The position numbers were made by a program, and so were the translations under genes. The notes beneath the pieces are model-generated. The model was not told the DNA's origin. It worked only from the letters and a program-made list of their open reading frames with translations, and ran no database searches. Positions 1 to 9,523 of a DNA stretch of 35,395 nucleotides are shown piece after piece (the stretch's first letter is position 1; the number at the start of each line of letters is the position of its first letter). The stretch lies in assembly GCA_021741645.1 (NCBI GenBank), contig JAIOXK010000010.1, positions 1 to 35,395 of the forward strand, written 5' to 3'. The DNA comes from Candidatus Nanopelagicales bacterium (GTDB lineage: Bacteria > Actinomycetota > Actinomycetes > S36-B12).

Positions 1-38
1 GTTGTGGCGGGTTTGAACGGCTTCAAACCCGCCACAAC
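1..38. terminator. Perfect 17-bp inverted repeat with CGGC tetraloop (terminator-like hairpin or palindromic repeat)
   Basis: GTTGTGGCGGGTTTGAA-CGGC-TTCAAACCCGCCACAAC read directly; lies just downstream of the 3' end of the minus-strand ORF 116..406. Confidence 0.6.
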
Positions 39-57
39 TCGCCACTCGCCGGGGTGG

Positions 58-136
58 GCTCACTCCTCGCCGTGCTCGCGGACCCACGGCTCGACAGCTC
101 CGGGGCTCGCTGCGCTCACTCCTCGCCGTGCTCGCG
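58..136. repeat. 23-bp direct repeat (two copies, 58-80 and 114-136)
   Basis: gctcactcctcgccgtgctcgcg occurs twice, 56 nt apart; the second copy overlaps the 3' end of ORF 116..406. Confidence 0.85.
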
Positions 137-406
137 CAGATACGTCGCGAACCTTGCCCGCAGCAGGCCCTGCGTCGTCTCGTCCAGTTCGGCGTCGCCC
201 ATCATCTCCTTGACCGCGCGGACGGTCTCGATGAACGTGCCTCCCACGGCGCCGAGGTCGCCGCCCTCGCCCTCGATCGCCACCATGCCGGGCATATGCG
301 AGAACAGGTCGGTGAAGAAGCCAAGATCCAGATGGTGCTCGGCGTAGGAGAACGCCTTCTTGCGCAACTCGTCGAACGGCAGATCCTCAAGGGCGACATC
401 ACTCAT
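116..406 (-). CDS. Conserved small hypothetical protein (96 aa)
   Basis: ORF track; acidic soluble protein MSDVALEDLPFDELRKKAF..., no recognised domain. Confidence 0.65.
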   Translation of the reverse strand: MSDVALEDLPFDELRKKAFSYAEHHLDLGFFTDLFSHMPGMVAIEGEGGDLGAVGGTFIETVRAVKEMMGDAELDETTQGLLRARFATYLREHGEE

Positions 407-442
407 GGCATCAGCCTATGCGCTGGCAGACGGCGGCACGCG

Positions 443-916
443 TCACGTCGGCCGATCGTCGTCCCCGCCGGCCGGGATGCGGCAGGACTGCTCCAGCCAC
501 AGCGCCGCCGCGACGATGCCCACTGCGCCGACCGCCGCCGTCGTCGAGGCCCAGAAGGTCTGCACGGCCGAGGGTGCGGCCATCCGACCGACCATGCCCA
601 CGGCAATGCCCCCGTAGAAGCCCACCATCAGCGACCCGATCCTCGAGGCCGCCATCGCCATGGCTGCCGATCGTGCCGCGACCAACGGCTCCATGGGCTT
701 GGTGCCCGGGCGCCCCTGGATGCGCGGTCGGGCCAGCACCGTCCAGTAGGCGATGGCACCAGCGAGGAGCCAGAGCGCCGCGGCTGCGAGCCAGGGGACG
801 GGCACGAGCCGTCCGAGCCACGAGGAGACGATCTGCACCAGCCCCCAGCCGAGGGCACCACAGATGACGGCGATCGCGACCAGCAGGCGCAAGCGTGTGG
901 GCTGCATGGCATTCAT
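443..916 (-). CDS. DUF3180-like membrane protein
   Basis: Four hydrophobic segments; position immediately downstream of folK, as is common for DUF3180 in actinobacteria. Confidence 0.75.
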   Translation of the reverse strand: MNAMQPTRLRLLVAIAVICGALGWGLVQIVSSWLGRLVPVPWLAAAALWLLAGAIAYWTVLARPRIQGRPGTKPMEPLVAARSAAMAMAASRIGSLMVGFYGGIAVGMVGRMAAPSAVQTFWASTTAAVGAVGIVAAALWLEQSCRIPAGGDDDRPT

Positions 917-1443
917 GGCGTGACGTCCGATGTCGCGGCCAGCGCATGTGCAGTCCGACGCACACCCGCGTCGCCCACCGAGGCAAGAAGATCGGCGACG
1001 GTCCCGCGACCGGGAACGACGCCGGCGGGGTCGACATCAGCCCAGGGGACGAGGACGAAGGCCCGCTCATGAGCGCGCGGATGCGGCAGCTCCAGTCGCT
1101 CATGCTCCATCACCAGATCGGCCACGGCCAGCACGTCGATGTCGAGCGTGCGCGGCCCCCATCGCACGTCGCGCACGCGACCGAAATCAAGTTCGATCGA
1201 CTGCGCAGCGTCGAGCAGCTCGATCGGCTCCAGCGAGGTATCCACCATCACGACGGCGTTGAGGAACACGTCCTGGTCGGGACCCCCGACGGGGTCGGTC
1301 TCGAACACCGCCGAAACCGCAACCACCTCGATGCCGGGGGTCGCATGGAGCGCATCGACTGCACCTTGCAGGGTGCCAGCCGAGTCACCGATGTTGGACC
1401 CGAGCGCCAGAGCGGCTCGGCACACCTCAGGCACGGCCGGCAT
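913..1443 (-). CDS. folK: 2-amino-4-hydroxy-6-hydroxymethyldihydropteridine diphosphokinase
   Basis: ALALGSNIGDS..., VFETDPVGGPDQDVFLNAVV, GPRTLDIDVL motifs; start chosen at MPAVPEV (ORF track extends to 1494). Confidence 0.9.
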   Translation of the reverse strand: MPAVPEVCRAALALGSNIGDSAGTLQGAVDALHATPGIEVVAVSAVFETDPVGGPDQDVFLNAVVMVDTSLEPIELLDAAQSIELDFGRVRDVRWGPRTLDIDVLAVADLVMEHERLELPHPRAHERAFVLVPWADVDPAGVVPGRGTVADLLASVGDAGVRRTAHALAATSDVTP

Positions 1444-1792
1444 GCCGTTCCACTCGTATGGCCACATCGTCGAACGGAACCGGGATCGGCGCATGCGGCT
1501 TGTGGACGACTACCTCGACCCGCGCCACCCCCGGCACGAGGCATGCACCGGCAATCCGCTCAGCCAGCGTCTCGATGAGGTCGAACGGCTCCCCCACGAT
1601 GAGCGCGTGCACCGCCGACGCGACGCTGGCGTAGTCGACAGTGTCTGCCAGGTCGTCGCTCGTGGCAGCCTTCGCGATCTCGACGGCGAGAGCAACATCG
1701 ACGACGAATTCCTGCCCCTCTGCCCGCTCACTCGCGAGTACCCCGTGAAAGCCGAACCCGCGAATACCGGTGATGACGATCTGGTCAGCCAT
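1427..1792 (-). CDS. folB: Dihydroneopterin aldolase
   Basis: MADQIVITGIRGFGFHGVLASERAEGQEFVVDV; start chosen at 1792 within longer ORF; fol cluster context. Confidence 0.9.
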   Translation of the reverse strand: MADQIVITGIRGFGFHGVLASERAEGQEFVVDVALAVEIAKAATSDDLADTVDYASVASAVHALIVGEPFDLIETLAERIAGACLVPGVARVEVVVHKPHAPIPVPFDDVAIRVERHAGRA

Positions 1793-2681
1793 GTGAACTC
1801 CCTGTTTGAGCGGCCTCACTGGACCGTGGGGCTGATCCGGATCGCCAAGCAGCCGCCACGCGCACCGCATCGGCGGTGCCTGCCACGTCATGCACTCGCA
1901 CTGCCCAGACTCCTGCGTGGGCCGCGATGGCGCTGATCGCATCGGTGGCTCGGTCGCGACCATCGAGTGCTCGAGGGGATCCTTCCGCGTCGGCCAGCAA
2001 CGCACCGATGAAGCGCTTGCGGGACGCACCGATCAGGACGGGAAGCCCCACCTCGAGGAAGTCGGGGAGCGACCGCAGGATGACCCAGTTGTGATCCGGC
2101 TCCTTGGCGAAGCCGAGACCAGGATCGATCACGATCCGGCTCCGCGGAATTCCCGCCGCCTCCGCCGCAGTCACGCGTGCGCCCAGCTCCTGCAGCACCT
2201 CCGCCACCACATCGTCGTACTGCGCAAGGTCGTTCATGCGATCGCTGTGGCCACGCCAGTGCATGGCGATGTAGGGAACACCGAGCGTCGACACCGCCGC
2301 ATACATCTCGGGATCGGCCAGCCCACCGCTCACGTCGTTGACCATGCAGGCACCGGCCCGCACAGCGTCTACCGCGGTCTCGGCGCGCATGGTGTCAATG
2401 CTGACCGGGACTCCTGCCGCCACCAGACGTTCGATCACCGGCACAACGCGCTGGCGCTCCTCATGCGAGTCGACCCGCACTGCACCGGGACGCGTGGACT
2501 CCCCTCCGACATCGATGACGTCCGCGCCGCTGCGATGCAGTGCCACGCCATGCGAGACGGCCGCATTCACATCCAGATAGCGGCCGCCATCGGAGAACGA
2601 GTCCGGCGTCACATTGACGACACCCATCACGGCCGTGCGTTCGAGCTGGGACAGGGCCAGGGGCAGGCCGTCCGGGTGCAT
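1785..2681 (-). CDS. folP: Dihydropteroate synthase
   Basis: VMGVVNVTPDSFSDGG, DVGGESTRPGA, DPGLGF motifs; start at MHPDGLP within longer ORF. Confidence 0.93.
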   Translation of the reverse strand: MHPDGLPLALSQLERTAVMGVVNVTPDSFSDGGRYLDVNAAVSHGVALHRSGADVIDVGGESTRPGAVRVDSHEERQRVVPVIERLVAAGVPVSIDTMRAETAVDAVRAGACMVNDVSGGLADPEMYAAVSTLGVPYIAMHWRGHSDRMNDLAQYDDVVAEVLQELGARVTAAEAAGIPRSRIVIDPGLGFAKEPDHNWVILRSLPDFLEVGLPVLIGASRKRFIGALLADAEGSPRALDGRDRATDAISAIAAHAGVWAVRVHDVAGTADAVRVAAAWRSGSAPRSSEAAQTGSSHG

Positions 2682-2683
2682 TG

Positions 2684-3295
2684 CTAGCGACCCAGGATCA
2701 GAGCCATGGCCTCGGCGCGCGTCGCCGCATCCCGGAGCGTGCCACGCACCGCACTGGTGGTCGTCTTGGCTCCCGGCTTGCGCACACCGCGCATCGACAT
2801 GCACAGATGCTCGGCCTCCATCACGACGATGGCCCCACGAGGCTCCAGAATGCGCATGAGCGAGTCTGCGACCTGAGTCGTCAGGCGCTCCTGCACCTGA
2901 GGACGCTTTGCGAAGACGTCGACGAGTCGCGCGAGCTTCGACAGGCCGGTGATGCGCCCGTCAGGACTGGGGATGTAGCCGATGTGGGCGACTCCGTGGA
3001 ACGGCACGAGATGGTGCTCGCACGTGCTGTAGAGCTCGATGTCCTTCACGAGGACCATCTCGTCATGGCCGATGTCGAATGTCGTGGACAGTACTTCGTC
3101 AGCGGTCATGCGCATGCCGCGGAAGGTCTCCTCGTAGGCGCGCGCAACGCGAGCCGGGGTGTCACGCAGGCCGTCGCGCTCGGGATCCTCGCCGATGGCC
3201 ACCAGCAGATCCCGCACCGCGCGCTCGGCCGCCTCGAAGTCGAATGCTCGCACCTGACTGTCCGCGGCAAGGGTGACCGGGTCGATGCCGCTCAC
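2684..3295 (-). CDS. folE: GTP cyclohydrolase I
   Basis: [18 protein letters not shown] and [12 protein letters not shown] motifs; 4-bp overlap with ftsH. Confidence 0.95.
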   Translation of the reverse strand: MSGIDPVTLAADSQVRAFDFEAAERAVRDLLVAIGEDPERDGLRDTPARVARAYEETFRGMRMTADEVLSTTFDIGHDEMVLVKDIELYSTCEHHLVPFHGVAHIGYIPSPDGRITGLSKLARLVDVFAKRPQVQERLTTQVADSLMRILEPRGAIVVMEAEHLCMSMRGVRKPGAKTTTSAVRGTLRDAATRAEAMALILGR

Positions 3296-5292
3296 GCCTC
3301 GTCCTCGACACCCGATGGCAGAGCAGGCGTGGTGCCGGTCGAATGCCCGATGGCCGAGTGCCCATTGGCTGAATGCCCATTGGTCGAGATCTCGGCAGGA
3401 GTCAGCACCGGACCACGCTCGTCAGGACGACGCCTGGCCGAGCCCGTCCACGCCGGACGAGGCTCACGCAACTGCAGCTCCGCGAAGACCTCCTCGATCT
3501 CCGCCTTGTCCAGGGTCTCGCGCTCAAGAAGCGCCAGCACCATCGCGTCGAGGACGTCACGGTTCGCGACCAGTACGTCGTATGCCTCCTGATGCGCCGC
3601 CTCGATGAAGCCGCGCACCTCCTCGTCAATGGCCGCGGCCACTTCCTCGGAGTAGTCGCGGATGTGCCCCATGTCGCGGCCGAGGAAGACCTCGTTCTGC
3701 TCCTGGCCGTAGCGGATCGCGCCGAGTCGCTCGGTCATGCCGAACTGCGTCACCATCGCGCGCGCCACCGCCGTGGCCTTCTCGATGTCATTCGAGGCAC
3801 CCGTGGTCGGATCGTGGAAGATCAGCTCCTCCGCGGCACGCCCGCCGAGCATGTAGGCAAGCTGGTTCAGCATCTGGCTGCGCGTCGTCGAGTACTTCTC
3901 CTGATCGGGAAGCACCATCGTGTAACCGAGCGCACGACCTCGGGGCATGATCGTGATCTTGTGCACCGGGTCGTTGCCTGGCAGGGCCGCGGCAACGAGC
4001 GCGTGCCCAGCCTCGTGATACGCCGTGATCTTCTTCTCCAGATCGTCCATCACTCGCGTGCGCTTCTGCGGCCCAGCGATGACGCGATCGATCGCCTCGT
4101 CGAACGCCTCGTCGTCGATGACGGTGCCGTTGTTCCGAGCAGTCAGAAGCGCCGCCTCATTGAGGACGTTCGCAAGATCGGCACCGGTGAAGCCGGGCGT
4201 GCGTCGGGCCACCGACATGAGGTCGATGTCCTCTGCGATGGGCTTGCCCTGCGCGTGCACCTTGAGAATCTCGAAGCGTCCGTTGAGGTCCGGGCGCTCC
4301 ACTGCGATCTGCCGATCGAAACGACCGGGACGAAGCAGGGCGGGGTCAAGAATGTCTGGCCGGTTGGTCGCGGCGATGAGGATGACGTTCGCGTTGACGT
4401 CGAAGCCGTCCATCTCGACGAGCATCTGGTTGAGTGTCTGCTCGCGCTCATCGTGACCGCCTCCGAGCCCGGCGCCGCGATGGCGCCCCACGGCATCGAT
4501 CTCATCGATGAAGATGATCGCCGGAGCATTCTCCTTCGCCTGGTTGAACAGGTCGCGGACGCGGCTGGCTCCGACGCCGACGAACATCTCGACGAAGTCC
4601 GAGCCGGAGATGGAGTAGAACGGCACGCCAGCCTCGCCGGCCACAGCTCTCGCAAGCAGTGTCTTGCCGGTTCCCGGTGGACCATAGAGAAGGACGCCCT
4701 TGGGGATCTTGGCCCCAACCGCCTGGAACTTCGCCGGATCCTCCAGGAAGTCCTTGATCTCGTGCAGCTCCTCGACGGCCTCCTCGGCACCGGCCACGTC
4801 GGCGAAGGTCGTCTGCGGCATGTCCTTGGTGATCATCTTCGCCTTGGACTTGCCGAACTGCATGACCTTGGATCCGCCGCCCTGCATCTGCGACATCAGG
4901 AAGAAGAACAGCAGCACGATCAAGGCGATCGGCAGGAGCGAGATGAGAAGCGTGACGAGCAGGCTCTCGGTGGGCACGACGATGTTGTAGCCACCCGGCA
5001 GCTGCCCGGCATTGACCTTCGCCTGGAGCAGCTCCTGCAGATTGACGCCCTGACCCGCGACGTAGGAGGAGCGCGCCTTGCTGCCGTCCTTGAGGGTCAG
5101 CTCCAGCACCTGGTCGCGGTCGACGATCGTGGCTGTGTCGACGTTGTTGGACTGGATCTCGGTGATGGCCTGGCTGGTGTCCAGCTCCTCCGGAGCACCG
5201 ATCCCCGACACGAAGCTCGAGCCGATCAGCACGAACAGCACGATCATGGCGATCCAGAAGATGGGACCGCGCAGGAGCTTCTTCACATCCAC
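3292..5292 (-). CDS. ftsH: ATP-dependent zinc metalloprotease FtsH
   Basis: Walker [12 protein letters not shown] region, HEAGH zinc motif, two N-terminal TM segments; NGHS repeat in C-terminal tail. Confidence 0.97.
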   Translation of the reverse strand: MDVKKLLRGPIFWIAMIVLFVLIGSSFVSGIGAPEELDTSQAITEIQSNNVDTATIVDRDQVLELTLKDGSKARSSYVAGQGVNLQELLQAKVNAGQLPGGYNIVVPTESLLVTLLISLLPIALIVLLFFFLMSQMQGGGSKVMQFGKSKAKMITKDMPQTTFADVAGAEEAVEELHEIKDFLEDPAKFQAVGAKIPKGVLLYGPPGTGKTLLARAVAGEAGVPFYSISGSDFVEMFVGVGASRVRDLFNQAKENAPAIIFIDEIDAVGRHRGAGLGGGHDEREQTLNQMLVEMDGFDVNANVILIAATNRPDILDPALLRPGRFDRQIAVERPDLNGRFEILKVHAQGKPIAEDIDLMSVARRTPGFTGADLANVLNEAALLTARNNGTVIDDEAFDEAIDRVIAGPQKRTRVMDDLEKKITAYHEAGHALVAAALPGNDPVHKITIMPRGRALGYTMVLPDQEKYSTTRSQMLNQLAYMLGGRAAEELIFHDPTTGASNDIEKATAVARAMVTQFGMTERLGAIRYGQEQNEVFLGRDMGHIRDYSEEVAAAIDEEVRGFIEAAHQEAYDVLVANRDVLDAMVLALLERETLDKAEIEEVFAELQLREPRPAWTGSARRRPDERGPVLTPAEISTNGHSANGHSAIGHSTGTTPALPSGVEDEA
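3341..3385. repeat. Three tandem 15-bp units encoding (T/A)(N/I)GHS repeats in the FtsH C-terminal tail
   Basis: gaatgcccgatggcc / gagtgcccattggct / gaatgcccattggtc read directly; encodes [15 protein letters not shown] on the minus strand. Confidence 0.85.
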
Positions 5293-5310
5293 CTCATCAC
5301 GGTACTACGA

Positions 5311-5328
5311 GGTGAGGGATGCCTCACC
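5311..5328. promoter_or_regulatory. 7-bp perfect inverted repeat upstream of ftsH (possible operator or 5'UTR hairpin)
   Basis: GGTGAGG-GATG-CCTCACC, about 19 bp upstream of the ftsH start. Confidence 0.35.
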
Positions 5329-5367
5329 CGGCGCAGGGGGCACCTACCTCAGCCCTCGGCGAAACCG

Positions 5368-7014
5368 CTACTCGACGCGGACCCGGTATCTCGTGCCGCC
5401 GCCGACACTCATCGCCGACACTCCGCTGGGCGATGCAGACGCGAGGAGATGCGCACCCAGACCCGGCTCACCTCGGGGATCACCAACGGTGTCTGCCTCG
5501 CAGGTGACCTCCAGACTCCCCTCCCAGCGACGTACGTCGAGATGGACGCGCTGCGCCCCCGAGTGCCGCACGGCATTCGAGATCAGCTCCTCCCCCGCCC
5601 GGACAGCGAGCGCCAGCCGCGGGTCCGCATGAGTCTCGGGATCGATCTGCACGGTCACCGTGCAGATGCCCTGCCACGCCCGCGAGACTCGAACCGCTCG
5701 GGCCAGCGGGTCCTCCTGATAGGCGGCGAAGTCCTCGCTGATCGACCTCCCGAGCAGGGACTGGGCGCGCTCCAGGGCAGCTCGTACGCCAGCCTCGTCC
5801 GACGAACGACCTGCTGCCTCCAACTGCATCGCGATCCCCGTGAGCTCAGCCTGCAACGAGTTGTGCACGTAGGTGGACGCGACGTCAAGGCTCGCGTCAG
5901 CGCCACGATCGGAGGAGTGACCCACCACGAGGAGCACCTTGGTCCGGTCAGCATCAGCAAGGGCGATGGCCGCCGCTGCGAGGAGCATTCCCAGCAGGGT
6001 GGCGGGCAGAAGGACCATGAGTCCGTTCGTCCAGAGAAGGGATGACTCGAACCCCATCACCCGGAGCACGGCATCGGCAAGGAGGATCGGCACCACGGCG
6101 GAGGCCACCATCGCCAGCGAGCCGACCATCAGTCCCGGTCGACGACGGACGAGTCGATGCCCGATCCACAGGGTGGCGCCAAGTGCGAGGGTCGACAGAG
6201 CTGCCGCGAGAACACCTCGCACCGCACCGAGCAGGGCTGCCCCACCGACTGCCGACCCGAGGAGCCAGAGCAGCAAGATCGCAGGAGTCGGCACGGAGAA
6301 TCCGGAGACGGCGTCCCGGAGGGTGTAGGACCAGCGCACGTGGGGCACCTCCTCCGGTGCACCGAACCACAGGCGACGACTCAAGGGCCGAAGATTGGTC
6401 TCGATCTCCTGGCGCAGGGCCAATGATGCTCGGGCGAGCGCAGCCGGGCTTGGCTCACCGGCCGTCGTGCGGACGACTGACTGCAGGGTCGACTTCATTC
6501 GCCGGACGTCGGGGAGAGCGTCCCAGTCCAGAACCGAATCCCCACCCGACGAGAGTCGAGCCCTGCGCGACAGCAGGTCTGCATAACGGGCGGCGTACGC
6601 ATCCAGGCTCGAGACGATCAGGCCGCCCAGCCCGAGCCAGACGATGGCCGACACGACCGAGTTCGCCACCACGACGGCACCGCCTGCTGGTGGAACAACG
6701 TCAAGCGCCGACGCCAACGGCAGGAGCACGCTCGCCCGAAGAGCTCCGGCGCCGATAGCGACGATGATGAATCGCCGCGCTCCGTTCGTCTGGCTCGAGG
6801 TTCCGAGCGATGCCCACACGCGGCAGAGCACAGCCAGACAGCCAGCAACCAGAAGGGAGACGGTCGCTGATGCGATGAGCACACGTGCCACGCGTGGTTC
6901 GCTCGAGTCCATCGAGATGAGTCCGCCGATGAAGGACGAGAGCGCATAGAAGACGATCACCGGGGACGACAGGCGCCAGCCGTCGAGAAGTCTGCGCAGG
7001 GATGCAACGGTCAC
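5368..7014 (-). CDS. Membrane sensor histidine kinase (HATPase_c)
   Basis: Multiple TM segments; putative H-box VASTYVHNSLQAELTGIAMQLE; N-box EELISNAVRHSG; 4-bp overlap with response regulator. Confidence 0.8.
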   Translation of the reverse strand: MTVASLRRLLDGWRLSSPVIVFYALSSFIGGLISMDSSEPRVARVLIASATVSLLVAGCLAVLCRVWASLGTSSQTNGARRFIIVAIGAGALRASVLLPLASALDVVPPAGGAVVVANSVVSAIVWLGLGGLIVSSLDAYAARYADLLSRRARLSSGGDSVLDWDALPDVRRMKSTLQSVVRTTAGEPSPAALARASLALRQEIETNLRPLSRRLWFGAPEEVPHVRWSYTLRDAVSGFSVPTPAILLLWLLGSAVGGAALLGAVRGVLAAALSTLALGATLWIGHRLVRRRPGLMVGSLAMVASAVVPILLADAVLRVMGFESSLLWTNGLMVLLPATLLGMLLAAAAIALADADRTKVLLVVGHSSDRGADASLDVASTYVHNSLQAELTGIAMQLEAAGRSSDEAGVRAALERAQSLLGRSISEDFAAYQEDPLARAVRVSRAWQGICTVTVQIDPETHADPRLALAVRAGEELISNAVRHSGAQRVHLDVRRWEGSLEVTCEADTVGDPRGEPGLGAHLLASASPSGVSAMSVGGGTRYRVRVE

Positions 7015-7652
7015 GGCCCCGCCCAGGGAACAGACTTGCCTGACATCTGCGCATAGGCACGAGCCAGCAGGACGCGCTGGTTGCCTGCGCTCCGGTCGAT
7101 GCTCAGCGCGTCGGCGATCCTCTGAACGGTGCGTTCCACCGCCTTCTCCGTGACGCCCTGCTCACCGGCGATCTCGGAGTTCGTCCGGCCAGAGGCCACA
7201 AGTCGGAGCACGGAGACCTGCAGCGAGGTCAGCCGTGATCCCCTGGCTGGCTCAGCGAATCGGCGAAGGGGGTGTCGTCTGACCTCCGCCAGCACCTCAC
7301 GAAGGGACTCCACGTCGTCCAGCGCGCCCTTGACGATGAACGCGGCACCCAGCGGGAGAGTTCGCTCGCGCGGATCCTTGATGCGCGGGTCGCTGAAACT
7401 CGTGAGCAGGACGAGCCCGATTGTCGGGTGGGCCTCGCGCAGGGCATACGCGACGTCGATGCCCGAGGGGCCCGGCCCCAGGTCAAGGTCCAGGAGTGCG
7501 ACGTCGACCGTCGCCCCTCGCGCCTTCGCCATCGCTTCCGAGGCCGTGGCGCACGCTCCCACCACCGTGAATCCCAGCGCCTCGATGGCCGTCGCAAGCA
7601 TGGTGCGGGTGAAGCGCTCGTCCTCCACGACCAGGACGTGACCCAGACTCAC
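7011..7652 (-). CDS. Response regulator with LuxR-type HTH output domain
   Basis: GHVLVVEDERFTRTML, phosphoacceptor region LLDLDLGPGPSGID, HTH LTSLQVSVLRLVASGRTNSEIAGEQGVTEKAVERTVQRI; GTG start at 7652 chosen, ORF track extends to 7739. Confidence 0.85.
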   Translation of the reverse strand: MSLGHVLVVEDERFTRTMLATAIEALGFTVVGACATASEAMAKARGATVDVALLDLDLGPGPSGIDVAYALREAHPTIGLVLLTSFSDPRIKDPRERTLPLGAAFIVKGALDDVESLREVLAEVRRHPLRRFAEPARGSRLTSLQVSVLRLVASGRTNSEIAGEQGVTEKAVERTVQRIADALSIDRSAGNQRVLLARAYAQMSGKSVPWAGP

Positions 7653-7753
7653 CCGCTGAGTATGGGGGGCGACCCTGGGCCGGTCATCGGGGTGGGTGGG
7701 GCTGACCCCACGTGGTGCTTGGCTGCGATCTCCCGTCACTCCAAAGTCAACGC

Positions 7754-8968
7754 ATGCGCCCCGTCACCGTTGCTCTGCTGACCGCCGTGATCGCCGTCTC
7801 CGGAAGCCCAGCGGCGCAGGCCGAGACAACCGCACAGGTCATCGCCACGATCCCCGTGGGAGCGACGCCCTTCGGCATCGCAGTCACTCCCGACGGGTCT
7901 CGTGTGTACGTCTCGAACTCGACCGGCGGCTCGGTGTCGGTCATCGATACCTCATCCGAGTCAGTCATCTCCACGATCACGTCGGATGTCGGCACGACGC
8001 CCGTAGGCATCACCATCGACGCCAGTGGCACGTATGCATACGTGGCGAACTATGGTGCCGGGACCGTCACCCGGATCACTGTGTCGTCAGGAGCGACGAC
8101 ATCCATCGATGTGGATGGGGCCGTCGGTGGAGTGTGCCTGAACCTGCTCAACATCGCCTTGACGCCCGACAGCGCCACGCTTTACGCCGCCTGTCAGGCC
8201 CAGAGCCGTGTTGTCTCTGCTCCCGTGGGTGGCGGGGCTGGCAACACCCTCATGAGCGTGGCCGTGACGTACCCCACGGATGTCGCCCTGTCGTCCGACG
8301 GCTCAACCCTCGTCTCGTCTCTGTCGGGGACAAACGAGGCCTACATCGCCGACGGTTCCGGCAGTTCCTTCGTCACTGTCACCGCTGGTCCCTATGCCGT
8401 GGCCGTGTCGCCGACCAGCGGGCTCGCCTACCTCGCGGGGCAGACATCGGGTGCTGTGAGCGTCCTCGACACGGCAGCCCGCGCAACGGTCGGTTCGACG
8501 ATCGCGGTCGGCGGAGCACTGAGCGATATCGCCATCACTCCAGATGGCGCCAACGCTCTCGTCACCGTCCTCGATCAGGACATCGTGAAGATCATCCACC
8601 TGAGCACCGGGCTGGTCACCCACACAGTCGCCGTCGGCGATGGCCCACAGAGCCTCACGGTCACAGCAGATGGCAGGTACGCCTACACCGCCAACCGGTA
8701 CGACAACACCGTCTCGGTCATTGCACTGCCGGAAACTCCTGCCAGCGGAGATCGCGTACCCACGGCGCCCCTGCAGCAGTTCGCCCGCGCGGAGACCGAG
8801 AACTGCGAGCTCCAACCCGCAGCACTCATCGACTTCCCGGGACTCTCTGGCCAGGTCGATCGCGCATGGGGCCAGAGCTGGGCCCAGTGGCCCAACGGAG
8901 GTGCGGGCGGCTTCGTCTGCACCCGCCAGCCGTACTACACAAGCAATGGAGCCTGGAGCGTGCGGTAG
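7754..8968 (+). CDS. Secreted YVTN-family beta-propeller repeat protein
   Basis: Signal peptide MRPVTVALLTAVIAVSGSPAAQAE; repeated PxGxAxTPDGxxxYVxNxxxxxVSVID blades. Confidence 0.88.
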   Translation: MRPVTVALLTAVIAVSGSPAAQAETTAQVIATIPVGATPFGIAVTPDGSRVYVSNSTGGSVSVIDTSSESVISTITSDVGTTPVGITIDASGTYAYVANYGAGTVTRITVSSGATTSIDVDGAVGGVCLNLLNIALTPDSATLYAACQAQSRVVSAPVGGGAGNTLMSVAVTYPTDVALSSDGSTLVSSLSGTNEAYIADGSGSSFVTVTAGPYAVAVSPTSGLAYLAGQTSGAVSVLDTAARATVGSTIAVGGALSDIAITPDGANALVTVLDQDIVKIIHLSTGLVTHTVAVGDGPQSLTVTADGRYAYTANRYDNTVSVIALPETPASGDRVPTAPLQQFARAETENCELQPAALIDFPGLSGQVDRAWGQSWAQWPNGGAGGFVCTRQPYYTSNGAWSVR

Positions 8969-8971
8969 TGC

Positions 8972-9523
8972 TCAGCTGTAGACGTGCGGGGCGAGAGTGC
9001 CCACGCAGCGCAGGTTGCGGTACTTCTCCGCGTAGTCAAGCCCGTACCCGACAACAAACTCGTTGGGGATGTCGAAGCCGATGTAGCGCGGGTTCACATT
9101 CACCTTCTGGGCATCCGGCTTGCGCAGGAGGGTGAACACCTCGACTGATGCGGGGTTGCGGGAGGAGAGGTTCTTCATCAGCCACGAGAGGGTCAGCCCC
9201 GAGTCGAGGATGTCCTCGACGATGAGGACGTGCCGATCGTCAAGGTCCGCGTCGAGATCCTTGAGGATGCGGACGACGCCGCTGGACGTGGTGCCAGAGC
9301 CGTATGACGAGACCGCCATCCAGTCCATGTCGGCGGTGCGCCCCAGAGCGCGCGCCAGGTCTGCCATCACCATGACGGCACCCTTGAGGACTCCGACGAG
9401 CAGGAGGTCCTTGCCCTCATAGTCCTGGTCGATCTGTGCCGCGAGCTCCACGAGCCGGTCGTGGATCTGCTGCTCCGTGAGGAGGACGTGCTCAAGTTCA
9501 GAGGAGATGTCCTCAGGATTCAC
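8972..9523 (-). CDS. hpt: Hypoxanthine phosphoribosyltransferase
   Basis: LLVGVLKGAVMVMADL, VLIVEDILDSGLTLSWL, FVVGYGLDYAEKYRNL; GTG start at 9523. Confidence 0.95.
   Translation of the reverse strand: MNPEDISSELEHVLLTEQQIHDRLVELAAQIDQDYEGKDLLLVGVLKGAVMVMADLARALGRTADMDWMAVSSYGSGTTSSGVVRILKDLDADLDDRHVLIVEDILDSGLTLSWLMKNLSSRNPASVEVFTLLRKPDAQKVNVNPRYIGFDIPNEFVVGYGLDYAEKYRNLRCVGTLAPHVYS

Noticed and set aside
3373-6045. 890-aa plus-strand ORF opposite ftsH and the histidine kinase
   Set aside because: Antisense shadow ORF in GC-rich DNA; composition is R/H/L-rich with no domain, and the opposite strand carries unmistakable FtsH motifs.
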